The translations under genes and the position numbers were made by a program. Positions 35,600 to 43,453 of a stretch of 64,000 bases of DNA are shown one piece after another. Each line of letters starts with the position of its first letter. The first letter of the stretch is position 1. The notes below the pieces were generated by a model. That model did no database searches. It was not told the origin of the DNA and saw nothing but the letters and a program-made list of their open reading frames with translations. Source of the stretch: Leptospira biflexa serovar Patoc strain 'Patoc 1 (Paris)' (GTDB lineage Bacteria; Spirochaetota; Leptospiria; Leptospirales; Leptospiraceae); assembly GCF_000017685.1 (NCBI RefSeq), contig NC_010844.1:1-64000 (forward strand), written 5' to 3'.

Positions 35600-37085
35600 A
35601 TCTACTCGAAACACTAGTCGTTGCATCATCTTAAAATCTACTCCAAATTAGATAAGGAAACGATTCACTCATGTGCAGGTGATGTCCATGAAACAATCGA
35701 AGATGGTGCGTTCTATGTTGGTTCAAGTCTTCAAAGAGAAGTACTTTTGGGCTTCGAAAAAAGAAAAAAGTCTCATACTCGACCAGTTCGTCGAAGCTAC
35801 TGGATTCAATCGATCCTATGCCAGAACCGTTCTTAGAAAGAAAAAAGACAATCTCATCAAACTGAGACCGAGAAAGAAGCGTCTATCTAACTATGATGAT
35901 GACGTCAGATTCTATTTAGAGAAGATCTGGGAGATCCTGGATAGAATTTGTGGGAAAAGACTCGTGATGGCATTGCCAGACGTTTTATCCAAACTTGAAC
36001 AGTTCAAAGTATTTAAAATTGATAAAACAACCAAAGAAAAACTTCTCTCAATCAGCTCTGCCACTGTAGATCGGTTATTGAAACTTGCCAGGAAAAAACT
36101 TGGTCGCAAAGGCACTTCTACAACGAAGCAACCTAAATACCTAATTGATCGGATCCCAATCAAAACGTTCGGTGAATGGAAAAGTTCTCTACCTGGCTTT
36201 GTTCAAATCGATCTAGTAGCCCATAATGGTGGAAATGTATTTGGAGGATTTTATTCAACGCTTGCAGCAACAGATGTTTGTACGGGATGGACAGTTTGTA
36301 TACTGGTGAAAGATAAAACTCAATTCCAGATGCTAAAAGCATTAATAAAACTGAAAAAAATATTACCCTTCCCACTTTTGGGAATCCTTTCCGATAACGG
36401 TGCAGAATTTATTAATCAAACAATCTTAACGTATGCAGAAAGAAACGACATCCAATTCACTCGTGGAAGACCATATAAAAAGAATGATAACCCACATATT
36501 GAACAGAAGAATTACAGTGTTGTGAGAAGGAATACTGGATATTTGCGTATTGAAAATCAAAGCCAAGCAGATATTATCAGATCTCTTTACCAAGATTTAA
36601 ATACTTACAATAATTACTTTTTACCAGTAATGATTCTAAAGGAGAAACATAGGATTGGTTCTAAAGCAATACGAAGGTATGACGAAGCAAAATCACCATA
36701 CCGAAGGATACTGGCTAGAAAAGATATTTCGAAAACGATAAAAGCTTCTATGAAAAAGATTTACGAGAAGTTGAATATTTTCGAATTAAAGAATCAGGTC
36801 AATCATTGGCAAAATGAAATTGTGAAGATTGCTGCCCCTATTCGTAATCCAATAGACAAAGTGAAAGTTAGAAGGAAGAAAGGAATCGTTCATACAATTC
36901 CGAAATGGAGACGAGAAGTAAATTCAGATACAAAAAATCCATTCCTTGAAAGACAACGTGTTGAAGAAATGAGGCGAGCTGCAGAACAAGTTTGGGCAAA
37001 AAGAAAATAGCTTGGAATCTTTTTGCTCTCTGTTATATTTGGAGTAGATTTTTATTTGATTCACCACTTAACATTTCGAGTAGAT
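35600..37085 (+). mobile_element. Insertion sequence with bipartite terminal inverted repeats
   Basis: Left end carries ATCTACTCGAAA (35600-35611) and AAATCTACTCCAAAT (35634-35648). The right end carries their exact reverse complements in mirror order (37037-37051 and 37074-37085). The distance between the two boxes is the same (34 nt) on both sides, as expected for two transposase binding sites per end. A looser copy, GATCTACTGGAGCAG, occurs near 35436. The exact outer boundary and target duplication could not be fixed. The single gene inside encodes a DDE transposase. Confidence 0.75.
35688..37010 (+). CDS. DDE transposase (ISNCY-like integrase core)
   Basis: 440 residues from the ATG at 35688, which has AGGTGA at good spacing; GTG 35673 is possible. 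N-terminal HTH region (FVEATGFNRSYARTVLRKK), then the conserved segment LLSISSATVDRLLKLARKKLGRKGTSTTK. The catalytic core shows the DDE triad in FVQIDLVAHNGG, GILSDNGAEFINQ and NPHIEQKNYSVVRR. It matches the group of ISs with an rve-type core often labelled ISNCY or IS481-related. The frame is uninterrupted and both ends are present, so the element may still be active. It is directly upstream of the cassette array. Confidence 0.88.
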   Translation: MKQSKMVRSMLVQVFKEKYFWASKKEKSLILDQFVEATGFNRSYARTVLRKKKDNLIKLRPRKKRLSNYDDDVRFYLEKIWEILDRICGKRLVMALPDVLSKLEQFKVFKIDKTTKEKLLSISSATVDRLLKLARKKLGRKGTSTTKQPKYLIDRIPIKTFGEWKSSLPGFVQIDLVAHNGGNVFGGFYSTLAATDVCTGWTVCILVKDKTQFQMLKALIKLKKILPFPLLGILSDNGAEFINQTILTYAERNDIQFTRGRPYKKNDNPHIEQKNYSVVRRNTGYLRIENQSQADIIRSLYQDLNTYNNYFLPVMILKEKHRIGSKAIRRYDEAKSPYRRILARKDISKTIKASMKKIYEKLNIFELKNQVNHWQNEIVKIAAPIRNPIDKVKVRRKKGIVHTIPKWRREVNSDTKNPFLERQRVEEMRRAAEQVWAKRK

Positions 37086-37306
37086 AAAACAAGATTCAAT
37101 ACGAGAAGCATGTTGCGTCAAAATAGATGGTATTTGAAAATTTAACTTAAATTGATTTTATTCAGCGAATAATCGAAAATCTAATACATTCAGTTATGCG
37201 ACATGGTTACCAATTATTTCAATTCCATAAACTAAGAATTAAGAATAACTAATTAATTTAATTTTTTAAAAACCATTTACTCAATGAATATATTTAGGAC
37301 TACACT

Positions 37307-37780
37307 ATGATTGAATCGAATGATAAAAAATCATTTATTACAAAATTCCTTAATCACATACAATTAGGAACAGAGGACGAATTAGTTTTATTCAATTCAA
37401 GGATATCATTTATTAATATTACTTTTTGGATCTTTATATTTGCATTTCTTACTGCTCTTATTATTAAACCCGACTATTTTTCTTTTTATAATATATTTAC
37501 TAAAAGCAATATTTTAAAATTTCTAAATATAAATAAAGAAGATCTAAAAATTCTTCTATTTTTAGCAAATTTTTCAGTTTTCGTTTACATTGCCTACATT
37601 ACACGAAGTAGAAAAGAAAAAATCGAAAGCCTTTTTGGATTAAGAATTTTATTAGATTATATGAGAGTTGATGAAAGTGAATTTTTAAAAGAATTGAAGA
37701 ATATTTTCCCCACACTTAATGAGTTTGAACTAATCGAATTTACAAATGCAGTTTTTACAAAAAGGTTGCTTAAAAAATAA
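37307..37780 (+). CDS. Cassette 1: two-TM membrane protein, unknown
   Basis: 157 residues, very AT-rich coding sequence (Ile, Phe, Leu, Lys dominate). Two hydrophobic segments, around residues 35-53 (FINITFWIFIFAFLTALII) and 82-97 (LKILLFLANFSVFVYIAYI), are followed by a ~55-residue soluble C-terminus with acidic and Leu-rich helices. No family recognised. It is the only gene in its cassette; attC1 begins 5 nt after the stop codon. The ~110 nt before it are AT-rich and may carry its own promoter. Small membrane proteins of this form are common among cassette genes of unknown role. Confidence 0.75.
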   Translation: MIESNDKKSFITKFLNHIQLGTEDELVLFNSRISFINITFWIFIFAFLTALIIKPDYFSFYNIFTKSNILKFLNINKEDLKILLFLANFSVFVYIAYITRSRKEKIESLFGLRILLDYMRVDESEFLKELKNIFPTLNEFELIEFTNAVFTKRLLKK

Positions 37781-37784
37781 CCAC

Positions 37785-37951
37785 GTCGCATAACAGCAAC
37801 TTACCGCTACGCTTCGGGACAAGCCCTCGCTCGGGCTACGCCAAATTGTCCTCCTGGCATTCGCCTTGCTTACGCAAGCTACATGCCAGTCCCTAACGTC
37901 CCCTCCAGGGACTCAGGGTCGGACAACTTCGGTAAGTCTAGTTCGTTATAC
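37785..37951 (+). other. attC1 recombination site
   Basis: About 167 bp and much more GC-rich than the flanking genes. R''-like GCATAAC (37788-37794) and R'-like GTTATAC (37945-37951). An inner stem ACTTACCG (37799-37806) pairs with CGGTAAGT (37930-37937). It shares with attC2 and attC3 the core TGCCAGTCCCTAACGTCC followed by GGGACTCAGGGTC. The R box departs slightly from RYYYAAC/GTTRRRY. Confidence 0.8.
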
Positions 37952-37969
37952 GCAATTTTAATAAAACTT

Positions 37970-38857
37970 ATGAAAAAAAGAAAAATATTAACTCTAATTA
38001 TATTAGCAATCTCAAGCCTCAGTATTAATGCGGAAGAAGTTGAAAATAATATCAAAGAAAGAAAAGCAAACCACGTTTACATCAGAAGAAATAACGGATA
38101 TGCTGCACCGAATGAATTCAATATGTATAACAGCTTTTTTCCGATATCATTTGCATATGAAATACCTTCTATCCAATATAACACGTTCGGATTTGTTAGA
38201 TTTATAGCTGATTCTAAGTTTAGTATTGAAGGAAACTTTTTTGAGTATAAAAAGACCAATTCCTCTTTTGATAGAATAAATCCTTATACAGATCAAATTA
38301 GCAAAGGAAATCTTGGTACGTATTATAGATCAGAACAGAACTTATTGTTGAATTATCATCTAATTGAAAATAGAATCATTTTTAACCTTGGAATACAGAG
38401 ACTACAAAGTGATTTAAGCGACGGTAGATTTGCATTTTACAACTACAATTTTTCCCAAAATTTTAATGGATTAACGGCAGGAGTGTTACTTGAATCTACA
38501 AGATTCTATGGCTTCTATATTTCAGCAGGTTACAGATATTCTATTCTAAATGGATTTACCGATATTAACCACTCAATTGTTACTTCAGCTAGAAATTTTG
38601 AATTTGCCCAAATTAAAGACAATCCATTCACTAAATACTATGCTACGGAAACAAAACTTATAATTGGTTACGAATTCACTGACTCCATCCTATTATCTTT
38701 AGGTTTTACCGATCAATCTGCAAAAGTTGTTCAAAATAGAAGTCAAATCATTACTAGTGATTCTTTTTCTACGATTTTAATTAGATCAAATATTGAATAT
38801 ACTGCTAAGAATGAATATTTCGGTTCTACTTTCGCATCTATTACTTATAAATATTAA
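37970..38857 (+). CDS. Cassette 2: secreted beta-barrel-like protein
   Basis: 295 residues from the ATG at 37970 (24 nt inside the cassette). Signal peptide MKKRKILTLIILAISSLSINA. The mature part is made of alternating aromatic strands with turns (FGFVRFIADSKFSIEGNFFEYKK, NRIIFNLGIQRLQSDL, LTAGVLLESTRFYGFYISAGYRYSIL, TKLIIGYEFTDSILLSLGFTD) and ends in an aromatic-rich strand FGSTFASITYKY with terminal Tyr, typical of outer-membrane barrels. About 10-12 strands are plausible. No named family. attC2 starts 3 nt after the stop codon. A surface protein carried as a mobile cassette could alter phage or host interactions; that is inference. Confidence 0.75.
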   Translation: MKKRKILTLIILAISSLSINAEEVENNIKERKANHVYIRRNNGYAAPNEFNMYNSFFPISFAYEIPSIQYNTFGFVRFIADSKFSIEGNFFEYKKTNSSFDRINPYTDQISKGNLGTYYRSEQNLLLNYHLIENRIIFNLGIQRLQSDLSDGRFAFYNYNFSQNFNGLTAGVLLESTRFYGFYISAGYRYSILNGFTDINHSIVTSARNFEFAQIKDNPFTKYYATETKLIIGYEFTDSILLSLGFTDQSAKVVQNRSQIITSDSFSTILIRSNIEYTAKNEYFGSTFASITYKY

Positions 38858-38860
38858 AAC

Positions 38861-39006
38861 TGCGTATAACAGCGTGGAAACGCTGCGCTTCGGCTGCGCC
38901 ACATTTCCCTTCTGTCACTCGTTTGCATCCGCAAACTCCGTGCCAGTCCCTAACGTCCCGTTGGGACTCAGGGTCGGGAAACGTCGTCTCCACTAATTCG
39001 TTATCT
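38861..39006 (+). other. attC2 recombination site
   Basis: About 146 bp, GC-rich. R''-like GTATAAC (38864-38870), R'-like GTTATCT (39000-39006). Inner arms GTGGA (38874-38878) and TCCAC (38989-38993). It holds the same TGCCAGTCCCTAACGTCCC core and GGGACTCAGGGTCGG as attC1, but its left third (CGCTGCGCTTCGGCTGCGCC) differs from that of attC1 and attC3. Confidence 0.8.
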
Positions 39007-39033
39007 GCGATGCTTCCTTACCAAAATCTTAAA

Positions 39034-41127
39034 ATGAAACTAAACGACAAAATCATATATTTCATAATTTTAGAAAGAAATAGTTACCTTATTTCTCCTA
39101 TCGATGTACGCAAAACGGGTCTAATTGAAATTCCGAAATTGCCAAAAAATATAAATCAATTTTTAAATGCAGAACTATTCACCAAAGTTACAAATGATGA
39201 TATGATTAATCCGATTATTATCAATTTTTTATATGATGATTATCAAATAGACCCTGAAATTATAAACAATTTCGAGCATTCGTTAAAAGTGTTTATAATT
39301 GGAAGCCAAAACGAAATCAAACTTGATTTTAGCAAAATTGTTGAGCCTTATATCGTTGGAAGTCTTTCAAATAACTTTCCAGCTTATTTAAAAGATAGAA
39401 TAGACAATAAACTCATATTTAACAATTACGAAGAATTTACCTCTCTATTAAAAGCAATTATAGAAATTCTTAAATCTAAGAATTTCGACTTCAAATTTCT
39501 CCCTCCGAATAAAGAAATTGATATAGAGTTCTCAGTCCATGAATTTTCTGTATCAATTTTGAACTTTCTTATTGAGAATCAAATCTACGGTAATTTTTGG
39601 GATGGAAATCCAACCAAAACTTTAGAATTAAAGTATACCGATAGACAAGAAAATATTCTAAATCATCTTACCAGAAATATAATTTTACAGCTAGAAAGCC
39701 AAACTAGCGAAAGAAAGAACATCCCTCCTTTAATTTTTTGCTTACCTTATAATGACTTTAAAGGATTAAAATCGAATCATACTAGCTATAAAGAAATATT
39801 TACAAAAGTAAGGAAGTTGAACTCATCATCGCAGCGGAGTGATTATCTTTTTGAATCTGATTTTGCTGGTGATATAAATGACAAACAAACTCAAAGAATA
39901 ATTTCTCTTTCAGCAAATTTAACAAAATTAAAATTAGATTTTCTGGATTTTGCGTCTTACTTACACGCTTCATTTCGGAATTCGCCTATATATAGAGCGC
40001 CAATTATCGGAAACGAAATTAATAAAATTCTTTCATATTTAGATCCTAAAAATCAAACACCAAATTTTCAGAAGATTTTCTATAAATTACTTACGATATT
40101 TAATAAGAAAATCAGTAAAATCATCGATTTAAGTAAATTGCAGAAAATAGTTGAAACCTTTGAAATTCAATTCATTGCAATAAGTGATTTGCCGGTAGAA
40201 TGGTTAACAGTTAATGAAGTACCGATTGCATTTCAATCTGACATAACAAGAATTCCAGAAAAAACCCACCCAAGTATTTTAGCTAATTATGTTCACAATT
40301 TACATCAGCGTGTTACCATTTCAGAAGATATTATAAAAGATACACTGATAGTTTTCGGATCGTTAGATGACGAACTTCGGATCGGCTATGAACATTTCAT
40401 TAAGAATCCAATCAGTAGTGAGATAAAAATATCAATCTGTAACTCTAAAGCAGATTTATTTTTCGCAATAAATAAATACAAACCAAAAATTATAATATTT
40501 GATTCACATGGTTCACCTAATACCGAAGAGTATACTTCTAACATCAAATTAGGAGCTGATTTACTTACAGGAAACGATGTTGTAGCTTTCGGGAAATTCG
40601 CACCAATTATAATATTATCGTGTTGTTCAACTTTCCCAACAATGAATTATTACAACGCTTTGCCTATGGCATTTCTAGAAACAGGTACTATTTCAATAAC
40701 ATCAACTTTTCTTCCAATTGGAATTGGATCTGCCTATATGCTATATTATCGAATACTCAATAATTTAATCGAAGCCTCAAATAGTCCAGTTCATAAAAAC
40801 TGGCTAAGCTTCATAAGCCATAACATAAGAACCTCAGCCATAACATTAAGCATAGAGCATATAATATTAAAATTTGCTAAGAAAGGAAGAACGATAAAAT
40901 ATGATATCTATCGTCATTTAGACTTATTGGTTAGGCTAATGAAAACTGATCAGAGAAGCTCTATTTATAAAAACTGGGCATTCGAAATAGCAAATCTCTT
41001 CGATAAAAAATATCATAAAGAAATCATTAGTTTAATGAATGAAAAAAATATGAAATATGAAAATCTATATTACACAAACATCGGTAGATCAGACCTAATT
41101 TATTTTGATTCTTGGCTTAAACGCTAA
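39034..41127 (+). CDS. Cassette 3: CHAT-domain caspase-like protease
   Basis: 697 residues from ATG 39034; ATG 39010 would add 8. The C-terminal part (about 400-610) is a CHAT peptidase domain: the catalytic His is His492 in IIIFDSHGSPNTEE and the Cys is Cys531 in PIIILSCCSTFP, the LSAC-like motif. It is followed by the substrate-pocket region ALPMAFLETGTISITSTFLPIG. The N-terminal ~390 residues have no recognised domain and no obvious TPR repeats. No signal peptide or membrane segment is seen. CHAT proteases cut partner proteins, for example in type III-E CRISPR and gasdermin-like defence. Here the gene is alone in a mobile cassette, so the target must be encoded elsewhere, or the enzyme is an autonomous toxin or defence factor. 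AT-rich coding sequence. Confidence 0.82.
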   Translation: MKLNDKIIYFIILERNSYLISPIDVRKTGLIEIPKLPKNINQFLNAELFTKVTNDDMINPIIINFLYDDYQIDPEIINNFEHSLKVFIIGSQNEIKLDFSKIVEPYIVGSLSNNFPAYLKDRIDNKLIFNNYEEFTSLLKAIIEILKSKNFDFKFLPPNKEIDIEFSVHEFSVSILNFLIENQIYGNFWDGNPTKTLELKYTDRQENILNHLTRNIILQLESQTSERKNIPPLIFCLPYNDFKGLKSNHTSYKEIFTKVRKLNSSSQRSDYLFESDFAGDINDKQTQRIISLSANLTKLKLDFLDFASYLHASFRNSPIYRAPIIGNEINKILSYLDPKNQTPNFQKIFYKLLTIFNKKISKIIDLSKLQKIVETFEIQFIAISDLPVEWLTVNEVPIAFQSDITRIPEKTHPSILANYVHNLHQRVTISEDIIKDTLIVFGSLDDELRIGYEHFIKNPISSEIKISICNSKADLFFAINKYKPKIIIFDSHGSPNTEEYTSNIKLGADLLTGNDVVAFGKFAPIIILSCCSTFPTMNYYNALPMAFLETGTISITSTFLPIGIGSAYMLYYRILNNLIEASNSPVHKNWLSFISHNIRTSAITLSIEHIILKFAKKGRTIKYDIYRHLDLLVRLMKTDQRSSIYKNWAFEIANLFDKKYHKEIISLMNEKNMKYENLYYTNIGRSDLIYFDSWLKR

Positions 41128-41140
41128 AACCAGAAGCACT

Positions 41141-41303
41141 GCAGATAACAGCGACTTACCGCTACGCTTCGGGACACGCCCTCGCTCGGCCTACGGCAAA
41201 TTCCCTTTCTGTCACTCGTTTGCATCCGCAAACTACGTGCCAGTCCCTAACGTCCCGCTGGGACTCAGGGTCAGCCTACGTCGGTTCGCCTAGTTCGTTA
41301 TAC
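41141..41303 (+). other. attC3 recombination site
   Basis: About 163 bp, GC-rich, nearly identical to attC1 over its left 60 bp (ACTTACCGCTACGCTTCGGG, then CCCTCGCTCGG) and with the shared TGCCAGTCCCTAACGTCCC core. R''-like AGATAAC (41143-41149), R'-like GTTATAC (41297-41303). The DNA after G^TT (TTATACGCAATG) would be the start of a fourth cassette, but no matching end is found downstream. Confidence 0.8.
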
Positions 41304-41328
41304 GCAATGACTAAAATGTATGCCTCAG

Positions 41329-41461
41329 GACATGGGTAACACTTTTGTAGCAAGACATAGGTAACACTTTCTGGTTTCTAGCCCCTTTAGATCACCTTTA
41401 ATGGAGGGCTTTGGGGATGCCTTGGAAGGAGTTTAATATCGTGGATTTAAGATATCAGTGA
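41329..41461 (+). pseudogene. IS481-type element remnant
   Basis: Two direct copies of GACATRGGTAACACTTT (41329-41345 and 41354-41370) are followed by ATG at 41417 opening MPWKEFNIVDLRYQ, then a stop at 41459-41461. MPWK followed by a D-x-R motif is the usual start of IS481-family transposases, so this is the left end of such an element with the rest deleted. It lies 25 nt after attC3 and probably marks where the array was cut. Confidence 0.55.
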
Positions 41462-41496
41462 TGTTCCTTAGCAAAAGCTAATCCTTGATAACTAGC

Positions 41497-42291
41497 CTAA
41501 ACCAATACTTTCTTAGCTTCTTTCAACAAATCCAAAATTCCAGTTCGATTTGGTGGAATGACAATTTCAAATTTGGGCATCGCATTGAAAGTCTGCCCTT
41601 TTAAAACACGACCTGTTAGGTGTTTGCGGACTCCACCCCATTGTTTAAAAAAGAAGGGTACATTTTCACTCTTGCACTGTTTTTGTATTGATTCCACCCA
41701 GCTGCTTTCCATAAGTCTTGCTTTTGGTCCACTCTCACCGCCAACAATAACCCAATCCATTTTTTCTAAATTGACTTTTCCTAAGTCTTCCAGAAGAGGT
41801 TCAATGGATAAAAATCTCACCGAAACATTTGCTTTCCTTAAGATTTCAATTCTTGGTTTACCATGCTTTTCATTTTCCACGCTTGTTCCTATCCAAATAT
41901 GTTTTAGCTTTGAAAACTCTTTTAATTTGGAATCGAATAGAAGTTTCATTCTTTCTGGTCGCTTGGTTAATACTTGATAGATATGCCAGTCCGCAATTTT
42001 CATAATTGAGAAAACTTTATAAATAAAATCATCGGGAATATCTTTATGAAATAGGTCACTCATCGAATTGACAAAAATTTTTTTAGAAGTTTGCCATTTG
42101 ATTGGTTCGTATAACTTCTCTGGAACGAGTCGTAAATCAAACCCAAATTCGAAAGGGTGCCCTTGAACACCACGGAAACGTTCCGAAAATGTTTCTGCGT
42201 AACAATGTTTGCAACCTGCGCTGATTTTTGTGCAACCCCGTGTTGGATTCCAAGTGGCGTCAGTCCATTCGATTTTACTTTGTGAGCTCAT
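41497..42291 (-). CDS. Gp37/Gp68 (DUF5131) three-Cys-motif protein
   Basis: 264 residues from the ATG at 42291, which has AAGGGAC upstream; the longer frame to 42354 has no support. The N-terminus SKIEWTDATWNPTRGCTKISAGCKHCYAETFSERF carries the three-Cys motif of phage Gp37/Gp68 (DUF5131) proteins, a radical-SAM-like group. Later family segments are IFVNSMSDLFHKDIPDDFI, HIYQVLTKRPERMKLL, HIWIGTSVENEKHGKPRIEILR and DWVIVGGESGPKARLM. It is always found with TcmP, encoded directly upstream here. The biochemical role is unestablished. It is the last gene of the R-M operon. Confidence 0.88.
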   Translation of the reverse strand: MSSQSKIEWTDATWNPTRGCTKISAGCKHCYAETFSERFRGVQGHPFEFGFDLRLVPEKLYEPIKWQTSKKIFVNSMSDLFHKDIPDDFIYKVFSIMKIADWHIYQVLTKRPERMKLLFDSKLKEFSKLKHIWIGTSVENEKHGKPRIEILRKANVSVRFLSIEPLLEDLGKVNLEKMDWVIVGGESGPKARLMESSWVESIQKQCKSENVPFFFKQWGGVRKHLTGRVLKGQTFNAMPKFEIVIPPNRTGILDLLKEAKKVLV

Positions 42292-42338
42292 TTTATTGTC
42301 CCTTATATATAATGTCAGGAAATTTAGAAATCTTGACT

Positions 42339-43448
42339 TTAAATGATTCTCCAATTTTTAATATTTTTATCTCTCCAGGCTTTATAGCTAACAGCAGGTG
42401 CATTCCCGTCATAAATAATTTTTCCTTTATATTTCAGATTTATTAAAACTTCCCTGGAATGTTTAGGTAAATGTCCTGATCTAAGTGTCTCAACATAAAG
42501 AATTAAATTATCTTTAATTTCACCAGATAAAATTCGATCTGAAATTAAATTCTGAAAAGCTTGAACTTTGGTTTGTTTGTGCAAATATTGAAAAAGTGGA
42601 ATTTCGGAATTTTCTCTGCTTTTCTGTTCATCCTGTTCTATATCAAAGTTTGCTGTTCCATTTATGGGATTTGATCCCCATGCTACGGATAAAAATTTAT
42701 CAGCAGCAAGAATATTTCTGGAGCCAAATATTAGCCCATAGACATTTCCTCCTTTTTTTATTGAGAATGGATAAAGCCAGTAATCATCCAAAGAATCAGG
42801 AATCATATTCTGGAAAAAATCAACGATTTCTAAATGAATTTCATGAAATGGTCTTTTTCTTAATTCTTCTTGCGATATATTAATATATTTTGAGAACTCT
42901 GGTTTATTTCCGAATCTTCGTAGATAGCTAGAGGAGATATAGAACAGGAAATCTGTTTTTTCTAAATTGACAAGATATCTGAAAACATCCTGTGTTATAA
43001 ATTTAATTCCGTTTTGATCCAGAAACAAAAAGTTCGGTATTTTTTGATTGAGAAATGATTTTATAGATTCAAAAAAACTTTTGAAATCTTTCGATTCGAT
43101 TCTAACCGAAACATTCTTTCTCAATCCTTCATGAGTATCCAATAAGATATTTATTTCATTTTTTAACTTTTCATATTTTCTTTTTTTGAATTCATTCAGA
43201 AAAATATTGATTCGTTTATCAGATAAATTGGGAAGGTATAGCTTTATAACATCCATTATGATTAACGGACTTCCTTTGTTACCTAATAAATCAAACCCTG
43301 GACCTGAAAATGCATCAATTATGTTCAGTTCTTTAATATGACTAGTTTTCAGGAAAACTGGAAGCCACTCGATTAAATGGGACTTGAATATATTTAATTT
43401 AGTATATGTTCCTTCATCAAATGTTTTTTTGTGTAAATCCTTACCCAC
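42339..43448 (-). CDS. tcmP: Three-Cys-motif partner protein TcmP
   Basis: 369 residues if started at GTG 43448, preceded by GGAGG and giving the family opening VGKDLHKKTFDEGTYTKLNIFKSHLIEWLPVFL. The extra 40 residues of the longer frame (to 43571) lie over the upstream gene in another frame and are low-complexity, so I discard them. Typical TcmP segments are NIIDAFSGPGFDLLGNKGSPLIIMD (a methyltransferase-like glycine loop) and NFLFLDQNGIKFI. It begins 5 nt after the stop of the restriction-modification gene and is followed by its usual partner. The function is unknown; a nucleic-acid modifying role in defence is inferred from context. Confidence 0.85.
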   Translation of the reverse strand: MGKDLHKKTFDEGTYTKLNIFKSHLIEWLPVFLKTSHIKELNIIDAFSGPGFDLLGNKGSPLIIMDVIKLYLPNLSDKRINIFLNEFKKRKYEKLKNEINILLDTHEGLRKNVSVRIESKDFKSFFESIKSFLNQKIPNFLFLDQNGIKFITQDVFRYLVNLEKTDFLFYISSSYLRRFGNKPEFSKYINISQEELRKRPFHEIHLEIVDFFQNMIPDSLDDYWLYPFSIKKGGNVYGLIFGSRNILAADKFLSVAWGSNPINGTANFDIEQDEQKSRENSEIPLFQYLHKQTKVQAFQNLISDRILSGEIKDNLILYVETLRSGHLPKHSREVLINLKYKGKIIYDGNAPAVSYKAWRDKNIKNWRII

Positions 43449-43453
43449 CCTCC

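Larger units (their letters stand above)
37194..41297 (+). mobile_element. Integron-type array of three gene cassettes without integrase
   Basis: Three consecutive units, each a single plus-strand gene followed by a long attC-like site. For each unit the first bases are the reverse complement of the bases just after its own gene: GTTATGCGAC (37193) with GTCGCATAAC (37785); GTTATACGCA (37945) with TGCGTATAAC (38861); GTTATCTGC (39000) with GCAGATAAC (41141). That is the signature of circularisable integron cassettes cut at G^TT. Cassette bodies are therefore about 37194-37945, 37946-39000 and 39001-41297. No tyrosine recombinase is encoded in the window, so it is a cluster of attC sites lacking an integrase. 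Confidence 0.85.
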
